Part shown: positions 6,019-13,038 of the stretch, piece by piece | Numbering within the stretch: the first letter of the stretch is position 1 | Layout of the letters: every line of letters starts with the position of its first letter | Assembly (NCBI GenBank): GCA_964511635.1 | Contig: CAZEGC010000021.1 | Location: 1-14,093, forward strand | Direction of reading: 5' to 3' | DNA from: CAZEGC01 sp964511635 | GTDB taxonomy: Bacteria > Patescibacteriota > Saccharimonadia > Saccharimonadales > Saccharimonadaceae | DNA length: 14,093 bases | Program-made: the position numbers and the translations under genes | Notes under the pieces: generated by a model | Told to the model about the DNA's origin: nothing | The model's database searches: none | The model's input: the letters and a program-made list of their open reading frames with translations, nothing else

Positions 6019-7187
6019 TGGTCAAGGCATCCGGTTCGGACATATTGGCAATACTGCGCCGTTTTAATTTGGCAGACGAAGATAATATAGCGCGGCACGT
6101 TCAGATGCTAGAATCATACCACCCCGATCCAAAAAATACATTATTTTCATTCCGCTTCAATCAGTCTCGGTACTATATTTTGTTTGATGATACTGCCGAA
6201 GATGACATTGACTATATTAAGGCCCAGGTTCACGCTATAGATGACAGCGCAAGAGGTAAACTTCATCCAAATCCGCATGTTGATTTCTTAACGTACGCCC
6301 TGCCATTCAAGGGTAAAGAATGCTATCTATTCCAGGCGCTATCAGATAAAAAGCGCCTAGACCTGGAGCTTGCCGTACGATATCCTGACATGTCCAGAAG
6401 TACCTGGCAAAAACTCATCAAAGCAGGCCACGTTAGAGTAAACGGAACTTTGCAGACTTCACCTAGGTATGGCATCACTGAAAATGACCTGATAGCCATC
6501 GATGCGCCAGAAACTATTGATCATAGTAAAGAAAGTCTACCAATCCTTTATCTGGATGATGATGTGATTGTTGTCGACAAGCCTGCTGGCATCCTGTCTC
6601 ATGCAAAGGGTGAATTAAATAGTGAATTCACAGTGGCGGACTTTTTCCGTAGATACACTAGTTTTGGACTTGAAACGAATCGTCCTGGCATCGTTCACAG
6701 ACTAGATCGCGATACTAGCGGTGTCATGATTGGTGCGCGCCACCAAGCCGCAGCCCAGCATATACAGAAACAATTTTCTAATCGAAAAGTAATTAAAACA
6801 TATCACGCTATTTTAAACGGGCAACTGAGCAACCCCCAGGCAATGATTGATCTACCAATCGCTAGAAATAATGCAGCGCCCAGCACATTTAAAGTAGACC
6901 CCAAAGGTAAAGCTGCCACCACCAGGTACAGGGTTATCTCAAGCGACGGCGGTCTAAGCCTAGTAGAGCTTCTGCCTGAAACTGGTCGCACCCACCAGCT
7001 ACGTGTTCATATGAAATATCTTAATACTCCTATAAAAGGCGATCGTGTATATGGAAAAAACTCCGATAGATTGTACCTTCACGCTAGCAAGTTAGAACTT
7101 ACTCTTCCAGGTGGCATTAGGCGTGAGTTCTCCTCAGACTTACCAGTTGAATTTAGTGATATATTTCCGGATTTTGTCAAATCATGA
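6018..7187 (+). CDS. RluA-family pseudouridine synthase with S4 domain and unusual N-terminal extension
   Basis: A 389-residue RNA pseudouridine synthase acting on rRNA or tRNA; the target site cannot be assigned, so no symbol is given. The order is: an extension of about 110 residues with no family I recognise; an S4 RNA-binding domain (about 112-160, with RLDLELAVRYPDMSRSTWQK and AGHVRVNG); then the catalytic domain from about 176 (ILYLDDDVIVVDKPAGILSH). The motif HRLDRDTSG at 227-235 supplies the catalytic Asp230, and GRTHQLRVHMKYL is the conserved C-terminal motif. RluC/RluD-type enzymes usually run about 300-325 residues with S4 near the N-terminus, so the extra length is all N-terminal. 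GGAGG just upstream supports the TAATG start. It overlaps holB by 4 nt (ATGA). Confidence 0.94.
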   Translation: MVKASGSDILAILRRFNLADEDNIARHVQMLESYHPDPKNTLFSFRFNQSRYYILFDDTAEDDIDYIKAQVHAIDDSARGKLHPNPHVDFLTYALPFKGKECYLFQALSDKKRLDLELAVRYPDMSRSTWQKLIKAGHVRVNGTLQTSPRYGITENDLIAIDAPETIDHSKESLPILYLDDDVIVVDKPAGILSHAKGELNSEFTVADFFRRYTSFGLETNRPGIVHRLDRDTSGVMIGARHQAAAQHIQKQFSNRKVIKTYHAILNGQLSNPQAMIDLPIARNNAAPSTFKVDPKGKAATTRYRVISSDGGLSLVELLPETGRTHQLRVHMKYLNTPIKGDRVYGKNSDRLYLHASKLELTLPGGIRREFSSDLPVEFSDIFPDFVKS

Positions 7188-8017
7188 CTCAACCGACAAT
7201 AAACCCCATCAGTAAAAAAATGATTGACGCTGCCGCCAGTAGCAGACCGCAGGCCGTGCTCATTGCTGGCCCTAGGGGAATCGGACACGTTAAGGCCGCC
7301 GAATACTTAGCAGCCGGCATGGAGTGCGACGTTATTCATATGATGCCTGAAAAAGATAACCAAATAGATATGGAAAACGGAATAATAAGCGTTGATATGA
7401 TTCGGCGCTTACAGAGCGACACCAGGGGAAAGTCAGTCAGGAATACGGCAATAATCATATCGAACACAGATAACATGAATGTTGAAGCTCAGAATGCCTT
7501 CTTAAAGTTACTAGAAGAGCCTCGTAACGGCTTATTCTTCATACTAACCACCGACACTCCAGGAGCGTTGCTGCCCACTATACGCTCGCGCGTGCATATA
7601 ATCGACCTGCTGCCGATAACTGACGATCAATCGCTTGGGCTGCTAGAAAGTTTAGGCGAAAACAGCCCAGCCCGAATTAAGCAGCTTTTATTTTTAGCCC
7701 GTGGCTTACCAGAAGAAATCATAAAGCTAGCTAGTGATGACGACTATTTTCAAGGGCGGGCCGCGCTCCTAAAAGAGGCAAGGCTCCTGCTTCAATCAAC
7801 AGACACCTACGAAAAATTAATTATTATTACCAAGTATAAATCTGATCGCTTAAGCGCACTGGATCTACTGGACTTCATGTTGCTTCTACTGCATAAAACA
7901 ATCAATCAATCAAAAAACCCTTCTCTTGCTGACAAGCTATCTAATCTGCTTGATGTTCGCAGTCGAATTGCCAGAAATGGCAACATACAGCTTCAGCTTA
8001 CGGCGGCTATGTTATAA
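7184..8017 (+). CDS. holB: DNA polymerase III delta'-like clamp-loader subunit
   Basis: A 277-residue AAA+ clamp-loader protein of the delta' type, which helps load the sliding clamp during replication. The P-loop region GPRGIGHVKAA (29-39) lacks the Lys-Thr/Ser of a working Walker A, as is normal for delta'. The signature VEAQNAFLKLLEEP (about 100-113) and the SRV form of the SRC arginine-finger motif (135-137) follow. In typical delta'/tau proteins a four-Cys zinc module follows the P-loop helix; here that segment is shortened to MECDVIHMMPEKD with one Cys, so no zinc site is possible. The C-terminal third is a helical collar-like region, weakly conserved. The start overlaps the preceding stop (ATGA). 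A minor doubt is whether another clamp-loader paralogue fills this role. Confidence 0.88.
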   Translation: MTQPTINPISKKMIDAAASSRPQAVLIAGPRGIGHVKAAEYLAAGMECDVIHMMPEKDNQIDMENGIISVDMIRRLQSDTRGKSVRNTAIIISNTDNMNVEAQNAFLKLLEEPRNGLFFILTTDTPGALLPTIRSRVHIIDLLPITDDQSLGLLESLGENSPARIKQLLFLARGLPEEIIKLASDDDYFQGRAALLKEARLLLQSTDTYEKLIIITKYKSDRLSALDLLDFMLLLLHKTINQSKNPSLADKLSNLLDVRSRIARNGNIQLQLTAAML

Positions 8018-8018
8018 T
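8010..8018 (+). promoter_or_regulatory. Extended -10 promoter for the TPR protein gene (near-leaderless)
   Basis: TGTTATAAT is a perfect extended -10 element (TG at 8010-8011, TATAAT at 8013-8018), and it overlaps the holB stop TAA (8015-8017). The ATG at 8028 lies exactly 9 nt downstream, predicting an RNA start near 8025 and a leader of about 3 nt. No clear -35 is seen, which is acceptable for extended -10 promoters. Confidence 0.65.
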
Positions 8019-8027
8019 TACTAACAT

Positions 8028-8681
8028 ATGTTTGGACTTTTAATCGTTACAGCGTTCGGTGTCTGGGCACTTTACTACAAGCAAACCATAAGCGAAATCG
8101 CAAACGATCTTCCACAGAAAATCACTGAAAGACTTGATAAGCTATGGGATATTGCCCAGCAGTCACTCAAGGAAAAAAAGTATTTACGAGCTGAAAAAGC
8201 CTTACTTACCATCCTTCGGGTCGATGAGCGTAACGCCACTGCCTATAATCGACTCGGTATTTTATATGCCAAGCAGCAGGCATTCAAAGATGCTATCGAG
8301 TGTTTTGAGATTGCTCAAAGCCTAGAGCCAAGCGCCAGCAGCCTACACAACGTTGGACTTATATATTATGAAACAGGTAACTACGATAAAGCCTCGCTTG
8401 CATTTGAGCAAGCCCTGGACATGGAGGACGACCTAGCTGCACGCTACATTGCCTATGCTAAGGTTCAGGACAAGCTGGGTCGCAACAAACGCATGATTGA
8501 GTCCCTAGAAAAGGCCGTTGCGCTTGAGCAGAACCCGCAGACCCTAACAATTCTGGCTGATGCGTATGAACGTATTGGACAGACCGATTTAGCCACCGAG
8601 TTGCGACAAAAGTCTACAAAATTAGCAATTCCACAGGGTAAACCCAAACAAGTGCGCCGTCCGCGACGTGTAGTCATGTAA
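8028..8681 (+). CDS. Membrane-anchored TPR-repeat protein
   Basis: A 217-residue protein with one N-terminal hydrophobic helix (about residues 2-17, FGLLIVTAFGVWALYY) followed by consecutive tetratricopeptide repeats over about 37-196. Repeat-type landmarks are NRLGILYAKQQAFKDAIECF (74-93), HNVGLIYYETGNYDKASLAF (107-126) and the ADAYERIGQTDLATEL unit near 177-192. The tail is strongly basic (PKQVRRPRRVVM). With positives after the helix (YYKQ) and few before, the repeats are probably cytoplasmic, serving as a protein-binding scaffold at the membrane. No enzymatic motif is present and no partner can be named. It probably has its own promoter within the end of holB, although read-through from trpS-holB is possible. 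Confidence 0.88.
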   Translation: MFGLLIVTAFGVWALYYKQTISEIANDLPQKITERLDKLWDIAQQSLKEKKYLRAEKALLTILRVDERNATAYNRLGILYAKQQAFKDAIECFEIAQSLEPSASSLHNVGLIYYETGNYDKASLAFEQALDMEDDLAARYIAYAKVQDKLGRNKRMIESLEKAVALEQNPQTLTILADAYERIGQTDLATELRQKSTKLAIPQGKPKQVRRPRRVVM

Positions 8682-8687
8682 AAACGC

Positions 8688-8716
8688 TTGAAATATTAAT
8701 CTGACTGCAGTAAACT
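8688..8716 (+). promoter_or_regulatory. Sigma-70-type promoter for the tRNA-Thr/tRNA-Tyr pair
   Basis: TTGAAA (8688-8693, five of six to consensus) is followed by a 17-nt spacer and TAAACT (8711-8716, four of six to consensus). The predicted RNA start is near 8723, leaving about 23 nt of 5' leader for RNase P removal before the tRNA at 8746. It begins just 6 nt after the TPR gene stop. Confidence 0.7.
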
Positions 8717-8745
8717 ATTCTCATGTGCGCTTGGCGTATGTATGC

Positions 8746-8822
8746 GCCGCTTTAGCTCAGTTGGTTAGAGCAACTGTTTTGTAAACAGTAGGTCTTCGGT
8801 TCGAGTCCGAAAAGCGGCTCCA
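8746..8822 (+). tRNA. tRNA-Thr (anticodon TGT)
   Basis: A 77-nt cloverleaf. The acceptor stem is GCCGCTT with AAGCGGC, the discriminator base T, and CCA is encoded (8820-8822). The D-loop reads AGCTCAGTTGGTTAGAGC, the anticodon stem ACTGT/ACAGT encloses TTTGTAA with anticodon TGT at 8780-8782, and the T-arm has GGTTCGAGTCC. It reads ACA and, by U34 wobble, ACG. Confidence 0.97.
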
Positions 8823-8827
8823 CGATT

Positions 8828-8913
8828 GCTGGGGTAGTGAAGCGGTCAAACACAACAGACTGTAAATCTGTCGGCATATGCCTTCGTAGGTTCGAATCCT
8901 ACCCCCAGCACCA
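8828..8913 (+). tRNA. tRNA-Tyr (anticodon GTA)
   Basis: An 86-nt class II tRNA with a long variable arm (CGGCATATGCCTTCG region), as expected for bacterial tRNA-Tyr. The acceptor stem is GCTGGGG with CCCCAGC, discriminator A, and CCA is encoded (8911-8913). The anticodon stem ACAGA/TCTGT encloses CTGTAAA with GTA at 8862-8864. Only 5 nt separate it from tRNA-Thr, so the two are surely co-transcribed. Confidence 0.97.
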
Positions 8914-8927
8914 AAATCAGCTCCTCG

Positions 8928-8952
8928 CCCCTTTTGGTGGGGATTTTATTTT
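8928..8952 (+). terminator. Possible terminator after tRNA-Tyr
   Basis: CCCC (8928-8931) can pair with GGGG (8939-8942) around a 7-nt loop, followed by the T-rich run ATTTTATTTT. The stem is only 4 bp, so efficiency is uncertain. Its position, 15 nt after the tRNA and before a separate promoter, is what one would expect. Confidence 0.45.
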
Positions 8953-8975
8953 GCCTGTAACAGCCCCTTAAAATA

Positions 8976-8984
8976 TGGTACAAT
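8976..8984 (+). promoter_or_regulatory. Extended -10 promoter for tRNA-Thr(GGT)
   Basis: TGGTACAAT combines the extended TG (8976-8977) with TACAAT (8979-8984, five of six to consensus). The predicted RNA start near 8991 gives about 11 nt of leader before the tRNA at 9002. No convincing -35 is present. Confidence 0.6.
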
Positions 8985-9001
8985 TTTGTTAGCATGTTCG
9001 C

Positions 9002-9076
<75 letters not shown>

Positions 9077-9104
9077 TTTACCCCTAGTAAAAGTATCAAA
9101 AAAG

Positions 9105-9113
9105 TGCTACAAT
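9105..9113 (+). promoter_or_regulatory. Extended -10 promoter for rpmG
   Basis: TGCTACAAT contains the extended TG (9105-9106) and TACAAT (9108-9113), nearly the same element as the one before tRNA-Thr(GGT). The predicted RNA start is near 9120, giving an AT-rich leader of about 33 nt before the rpmG ATG. No clear -35 is seen. Confidence 0.55.
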
Positions 9114-9152
9114 CAATAAAGTTGTAAAGTAATAATTTAAATCAGAGTTTAT

Positions 9153-9359
9153 ATGGCAAAGAAGAACACCAAGCGTAAATTAGTAGGACTGGTCAGTGAA
9201 GTCAGCGGTCACCGCACTTACTATACGACCAAGAATACTCAAAATACGACTGATAAAATCAGCCTCAAAAAGTACGATCCGATTGCTCGGCAGCATACAC
9301 TCTATACTGAAACCAAGAAAAACCTTGGTCGAAACGAAGTAAAAGCTCGTAAGGGATAG
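9153..9359 (+). CDS. rpmG: 50S ribosomal protein L33 (bL33), Cys-free with C-terminal extension
   Basis: A 68-residue bL33, a small protein near the large-subunit E site. The family core is visible as KLVGLVSEVSGHRTYYTTKN and KISLKKYDPIARQHTLYTET. The four Cys of the zinc-binding version are all missing, as in E. coli. bL33 is usually 49-55 residues; the extra dozen residues form a basic C-terminal tail (KNLGRNEVKARKG). No strong SD is visible before the ATG (only CAGAG, about 6 nt upstream). In many bacteria rpmG leads into secE and nusG, but here it is followed by a convergent gene. Confidence 0.95.
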   Translation: MAKKNTKRKLVGLVSEVSGHRTYYTTKNTQNTTDKISLKKYDPIARQHTLYTETKKNLGRNEVKARKG

Positions 9360-9361
9360 GT

Positions 9362-9385
9362 AGCCGCTCCGCATGAGGTGCGGCT
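9362..9385. terminator. Hairpin between convergent rpmG and the 238-residue gene
   Basis: AGCCGC (9362-9367) pairs with GCGGCT (9380-9385); an alternative 5-bp stem CCGCA/TGCGG (9369-9373, 9379-9383) is also possible. It lies 2 nt after the rpmG stop and 4 nt from the end of the opposing gene, a good place for a shared terminator. Neither side has a strong T tract, so function is uncertain. Confidence 0.35.
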
Positions 9386-9389
9386 TGGC

Positions 9390-10106
9390 TTATATTTGAC
9401 TACCTCGCTTGTTTAGTTGGTCTGCAAGCCAGAGTCCATTTTTAATCATAGTCTCAATTAACCCAAGTGTCGGACGCTTGTTATCAGCATATATATAAAG
9501 CGAACTATCGACTACTTCAATCGCTAGCGGTCTAAAATGCACCCCGATAATTTTTGTAATATCGACAGAGAATAGCTGTTCAGACTTTAGTGCGTCCATT
9601 GGACTTGAGTATATACTATAGTGATTTACAAAGTCGTCGGCATGTTTTCCAAATGTGCCGACGGGAACCTTCCTAAGCTTGGCAAAAGACATGAACATAC
9701 GACTATAAAATGCATCACTATGATCTCTGGTGCCTAGAAAAATATGCGGTAAATCGAGCGATTCATGTAAGTCGATCTGTACAATCAGCCAAGTGTGAGG
9801 GACTTCTTTAGTCTTGCCAGGAACTTTAATTTCATCGCTTCTTTCAAGCAAAATCAAATCGTGCCCATCAATATTACCAATACAATAGTGATTATCTATA
9901 TGGGTGGTGGATTGGGTCAGGCCACGCACTAGGCGATGGTCCTCCTGACCCGATCGACCAATATACCCGAAGTAGACCAGGTGGTACTTTTTTGCGAACT
10001 GTTCGATTACTTTGCGCTTAGCTGAAGCTGCGATGACATTAGACGGCTTGGCATAGCGATAGGCTTTTTTAGCTTTTTTGTGCAACGTGCGAACATGTGG
10101 ACGCAT
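9390..10106 (-). CDS. Uncharacterised 238-residue protein, last gene of the alpha-glucan operon
   Basis: I do not recognise this family. The first 32 residues are rich in Lys, Arg and His (MRPHVRTLHKKAKKAYRYAK) and resemble a nucleic-acid- or membrane-surface-binding tail. The rest looks like a globular alpha/beta protein with beta-type stretches such as HLVYFGYIG (42-50), HDLILLERS (82-90), HTWLIVQIDL (104-113) and SLYIYADN (202-209). There is no signal peptide or membrane helix, only one Cys (75), and no known catalytic motif. It abuts the GH15 stop directly (TAAATG) with a weak GAGAAAG upstream, so it is co-transcribed with the glucan genes, but a role in glucan metabolism is only inferred from position. 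Confidence 0.85.
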   Translation of the reverse strand: MRPHVRTLHKKAKKAYRYAKPSNVIAASAKRKVIEQFAKKYHLVYFGYIGRSGQEDHRLVRGLTQSTTHIDNHYCIGNIDGHDLILLERSDEIKVPGKTKEVPHTWLIVQIDLHESLDLPHIFLGTRDHSDAFYSRMFMSFAKLRKVPVGTFGKHADDFVNHYSIYSSPMDALKSEQLFSVDITKIIGVHFRPLAIEVVDSSLYIYADNKRPTLGLIETMIKNGLWLADQLNKRGSQI

Positions 10107-11816
10107 TTAATCTTTCTCGTTTATGGTATCTAGCAGGGTAGCTACAAACTCAGCATGACTCCAGGTTAACGGTGCTACCGACAGTAAAGTACCGTCGTGT
10201 GGGTTTATTTGTTCACTCATGACATGAGTAGAAAGGGCGTGCTTTTTAGTCCAGTCAAGTATTGCATTCGCCTGTTCGCGGTCGTCAATTTCTATGCTGT
10301 ATTGAGCCAGCCAGAGCGAAGTGATGAACCACCAGTTACCCAAAACGTCTTCGCTAACCCTGTGGTAATAATCGTTTTCATACCTAGGTACACCGTATGA
10401 TTCAGGATCATTCCTGAATGTTGACACCAGGGTTTTATAACCTTCTTGGATCTCGCGGCTGTCAATTTTGAACAGACCGAACATAAACGCTCCAAAGAAG
10501 CTCGACGAATCAATTGTGTCATTGTACTCAATTTCGCCGTCCTTGATTAATACACCCTTATAGAANNNNNNNNNNNNNNNNNNNNNNNNNNNNNNNNNNN
10601 NNNNNNNNNNNNNNNNNNNNNNNNNNNNNNNNNNNNNNNNNNNNNNNNNNNNNNNNNNNNNNNNNTGGATGGGCGGTGCTATCGCATTATCTGTATGGAC
10701 ATTGTGAACATACGGATGCCAACTAGGCCCAAGCGAACCATCGGCAAAGTATTTATGCATCAAGTAGCCGTTTGGATGTAGGCCCTGTTTACAAAAGTCA
10801 AAGAACTTCTTGGCTTCTGAAAAATACCCCATTCGAATCAAAGGCCAGACTATATTTGCACCATCTCGGGGCCAGCTATAGGCATACGCATCCCGAGAAT
10901 AGTTAAGCATGGCACTGTCGGTACTAGCCATAATTGCACCGCGGTTATCAATTTGTGACTTAATAATCATAACGCTTTTAATGAACATTTCACGGTACTT
11001 AGGGTCGATCTTTGTACTGACCTGCAGTGCTGGCTCTAGCCATTCATTCCACCAGGCTGCAGTCGCATGTAAGCGTTTCGTCACACCCTGTTCGCGAACT
11101 GATTTATCAATCGCCAATGCTTCACGCATTGACGTGCCAGCTGCTATCCAGTAGTGGACTCTTTTTGAACTCTGGGCAGGGATGGTGAGTTTAAATCTGA
11201 TTGTTGAATCTACTTGGCCATGCTCTACATTGCCCAGACTTAGCTCTCCGTCGTCAGCGTCGCGATAAGTGCCTTCGCGTCCTTCAATCCCAAATAGACC
11301 GATAGAGTGCTGGTCAAAAGGCTGATCATCGCTAAGGCCTGCAACTACAAAGGCTCGATTTCTTCTATAATGCAGGACTGCATCACTGTCAGGGAGGTAC
11401 TGGGCGGTATCGGTGTGGCTCTTGGAGTCTCCGATACTAAACGCCTGGTGCATAAACAGCCTTACGTCGCGCTCGTCGTCCCTTAGGTTTACGACATGAA
11501 TGTTGCGAATAAACACTGTTTCGTACGCGTCGACAAAATCATCAAATTCTAACAAAATACCTAATTTGTCACTTCTTGCCACGGTGTGACCCACCAATGA
11601 ACTGTGTGGGTAGCGGAATTTAAAATCCCATCCTCCATCTTCGTCGTCAATCCAGTATGTGCTACCTTCAACCCAAACACCAACCCTGTGGCGTAGCGAC
11701 TTGCCAGCAGAGTGATTCTCTAGCCCGACATACGGGAAATAAAAGTCGTGCACTAGCCCGTAATTATTGATGCCTACATGCATGTCCCCGTTACTAAGAA
11801 CAATTGGCCTAGCCAT
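10107..11816 (-). CDS. GH15 glucoamylase-like glycoside hydrolase, interrupted by an assembly gap
   Basis: GH15 enzymes release glucose from alpha-glucan ends or cleave related alpha-glucosides. The N-terminal part (about 1-255) is the beta-sandwich domain (SNGDMHVGINNYGLVHDFYF). The catalytic (alpha/alpha)6 domain follows with YSRDAYAYSWPRDGANIVWP (306-325), a hallmark of bacterial and archaeal GH15 enzymes, and SWHPYV at 365-370. The likely catalytic base is Glu535 in SEQINPHDG. The 100-N gap at 10566-10665 falls where family members have the PIQ-DETA and DLWEE-type segments, so the catalytic acid is not visible and the true length is unknown; 535 residues are readable. AGGAGG at 11822-11827, 5 nt before the ATG, is a strong SD. 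The start overlaps the GH57 gene by 8 nt. There is no signal peptide, so it acts inside the cell. Confidence 0.88.
   Translation of the reverse strand: MARPIVLSNGDMHVGINNYGLVHDFYFPYVGLENHSAGKSLRHRVGVWVEGSTYWIDDEDGGWDFKFRYPHSSLVGHTVARSDKLGILLEFDDFVDAYETVFIRNIHVVNLRDDERDVRLFMHQAFSIGDSKSHTDTAQYLPDSDAVLHYRRNRAFVVAGLSDDQPFDQHSIGLFGIEGREGTYRDADDGELSLGNVEHGQVDSTIRFKLTIPAQSSKRVHYWIAAGTSMREALAIDKSVREQGVTKRLHATAAWWNEWLEPALQVSTKIDPKYREMFIKSVMIIKSQIDNRGAIMASTDSAMLNYSRDAYAYSWPRDGANIVWPLIRMGYFSEAKKFFDFCKQGLHPNGYLMHKYFADGSLGPSWHPYVHNVHTDNAIAPPIXXXXXXXXXXXXXXXXXXXXXXXXXXXXXXXXXXFYKGVLIKDGEIEYNDTIDSSSFFGAFMFGLFKIDSREIQEGYKTLVSTFRNDPESYGVPRYENDYYHRVSEDVLGNWWFITSLWLAQYSIEIDDREQANAILDWTKKHALSTHVMSEQINPHDGTLLSVAPLTWSHAEFVATLLDTINEKD
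10566..10665. other. Assembly gap of exactly 100 N
   Basis: One hundred consecutive N, the conventional filler for a scaffold gap of unknown size. Coding sense resumes in the same frame on both sides, so both flanks belong to one GH15 gene, but the true number of missing bases need not be 100. Confidence 0.99.
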
Positions 11817-13038
11817 GAACTCCTCCTGTTTTATGATATTCCATTAATCTCCAGCGCATATCTCGTATTGCGTTTATGTAATATAAAAACGCATCATATG
11901 GTGATTCGTACGGGCTGAAGTAAGCGTGCACATCACCATCCGTAAACCATTTCGTACACATATAATAAACGTGGTCAGAAGTCTGTAAATTCCGCCAATC
12001 TGAAATAAGCTGCATATCACCCGAACGCATTACGTCATGCTCTAGGGCGTAAAGGTACTGCAACGCTTCTTGCTGCATGTCATTACCGAGCCACGCAGTT
12101 AAGTCGCGTTCTGCATCAGCCCAGGTTACAGTATGAGGCATACTAACAACATCGGCTGGCTGCGTGGCATCAAGTGCTTCACTAGCTGTATAGAAGGTAT
12201 TGTTAGGATTTTTCAACCAGCGTTCAACAAACTCATCAAAGAATCCGAATATGCCTGTATCTTCCCATTGATGCTCACCAAAAGTTTCATAATCCATGAA
12301 AAGATTGATCAGTGGGCCGGCGTTAGCAGATTCATTCACCCAGTGGTCGTATTTATCAACTGTTAGTGGCCACTCAGCCCAGCCTTTGTTTGAAAATCGA
12401 AACGCCAGGTCATCACTTAGTCGGTAGTTTTTTAGCAACAAACCAATATTTTTGGTGCCGTATGGACGATACTGATAATTAGGACTACGCCATCCTAGGA
12501 TTGGATCCCAGCCTTCCGCCAATATGCCCTTAAAGCCGTAATCATCCGCCCACTGAGCCAGCTGGTCATTGTAGGCCAGTTCGGTATTTCTAAATACACT
12601 TGTCTCAACTCCGAATAGATCACGAACCTTTTGGCGATGGATCTCAACTTGGTGTTCAAACTCACTGCGCGAGTAGAAAAAGGCTAGGCTGTGATAGTAA
12701 GTTTCTGAAACAATTTCTACTCGGCCTGTGTCAACTAGGCGCTTAAAACTTTCAATTACATCAGGCGCCCATTTTTCGGCTTGCTCAATGAAAGTTCCAG
12801 TTATACTAAGAGAAACTTTAAACTCCGGATGCTCAGCTAGCAGTTTCTCTAGTAGCGCATTCATAGGCCGATAAGATTTGTCGGCCACTTTCCTTAGTAT
12901 GTTTTCGTTATTTCTTTCCGTGGTATAAACCGGTTCATCGAAATAATCGTGTTTAGCGCCAGTATCAAATACGCTATATTGCCTTACGCGATACGGCTGA
13001 TGTACGTGAAGGTATAAAACTACCGCACGTTTATTCAT
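11809..13038 (-). CDS. GH57 family glycoside hydrolase (alpha-amylase or glucanotransferase type)
   Basis: A 409-residue GH57 enzyme acting on alpha-1,4-glucans through a retaining mechanism. The conserved regions appear in order: YLHVHQPYR (9-17), VEIVSETYYHS (107-117), FRNTELAYND (149-158) with nucleophile Glu153, and FMDYETFGEHQ (247-257) with Asp249 as acid/base. ADAERDLTAWLGND is the fifth region. The catalytic set is complete. The compact length and FRNTEL motif resemble the MJ1611-like alpha-amylase group, but 4-alpha-glucanotransferase or branching activity cannot be excluded. No signal peptide is present. The ATG overlaps the upstream glycosyltransferase stop (ATGA), with AGAGGTGGGAG as RBS. 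It is flanked by a glucan synthase-like gene and GH15. Confidence 0.93.
   Translation of the reverse strand: MNKRAVVLYLHVHQPYRVRQYSVFDTGAKHDYFDEPVYTTERNNENILRKVADKSYRPMNALLEKLLAEHPEFKVSLSITGTFIEQAEKWAPDVIESFKRLVDTGRVEIVSETYYHSLAFFYSRSEFEHQVEIHRQKVRDLFGVETSVFRNTELAYNDQLAQWADDYGFKGILAEGWDPILGWRSPNYQYRPYGTKNIGLLLKNYRLSDDLAFRFSNKGWAEWPLTVDKYDHWVNESANAGPLINLFMDYETFGEHQWEDTGIFGFFDEFVERWLKNPNNTFYTASEALDATQPADVVSMPHTVTWADAERDLTAWLGNDMQQEALQYLYALEHDVMRSGDMQLISDWRNLQTSDHVYYMCTKWFTDGDVHAYFSPYESPYDAFLYYINAIRDMRWRLMEYHKTGGVHG
11822..11827 (-). promoter_or_regulatory. Strong ribosome binding site for the GH15 gene
   Basis: On the minus strand AGGAGG lies 5 nt before the ATG, inside the last codons of the GH57 gene. 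It fixes the GH15 start at 11816 and shows that internal operon genes here use standard SD initiation. Confidence 0.85.

Noticed and set aside
10566..10665. GH15 as two separate genes or a pseudogene
   Set aside because: Both flanks are parts of one GH15 domain in the expected order, and the break is an N gap rather than a stop or frameshift.
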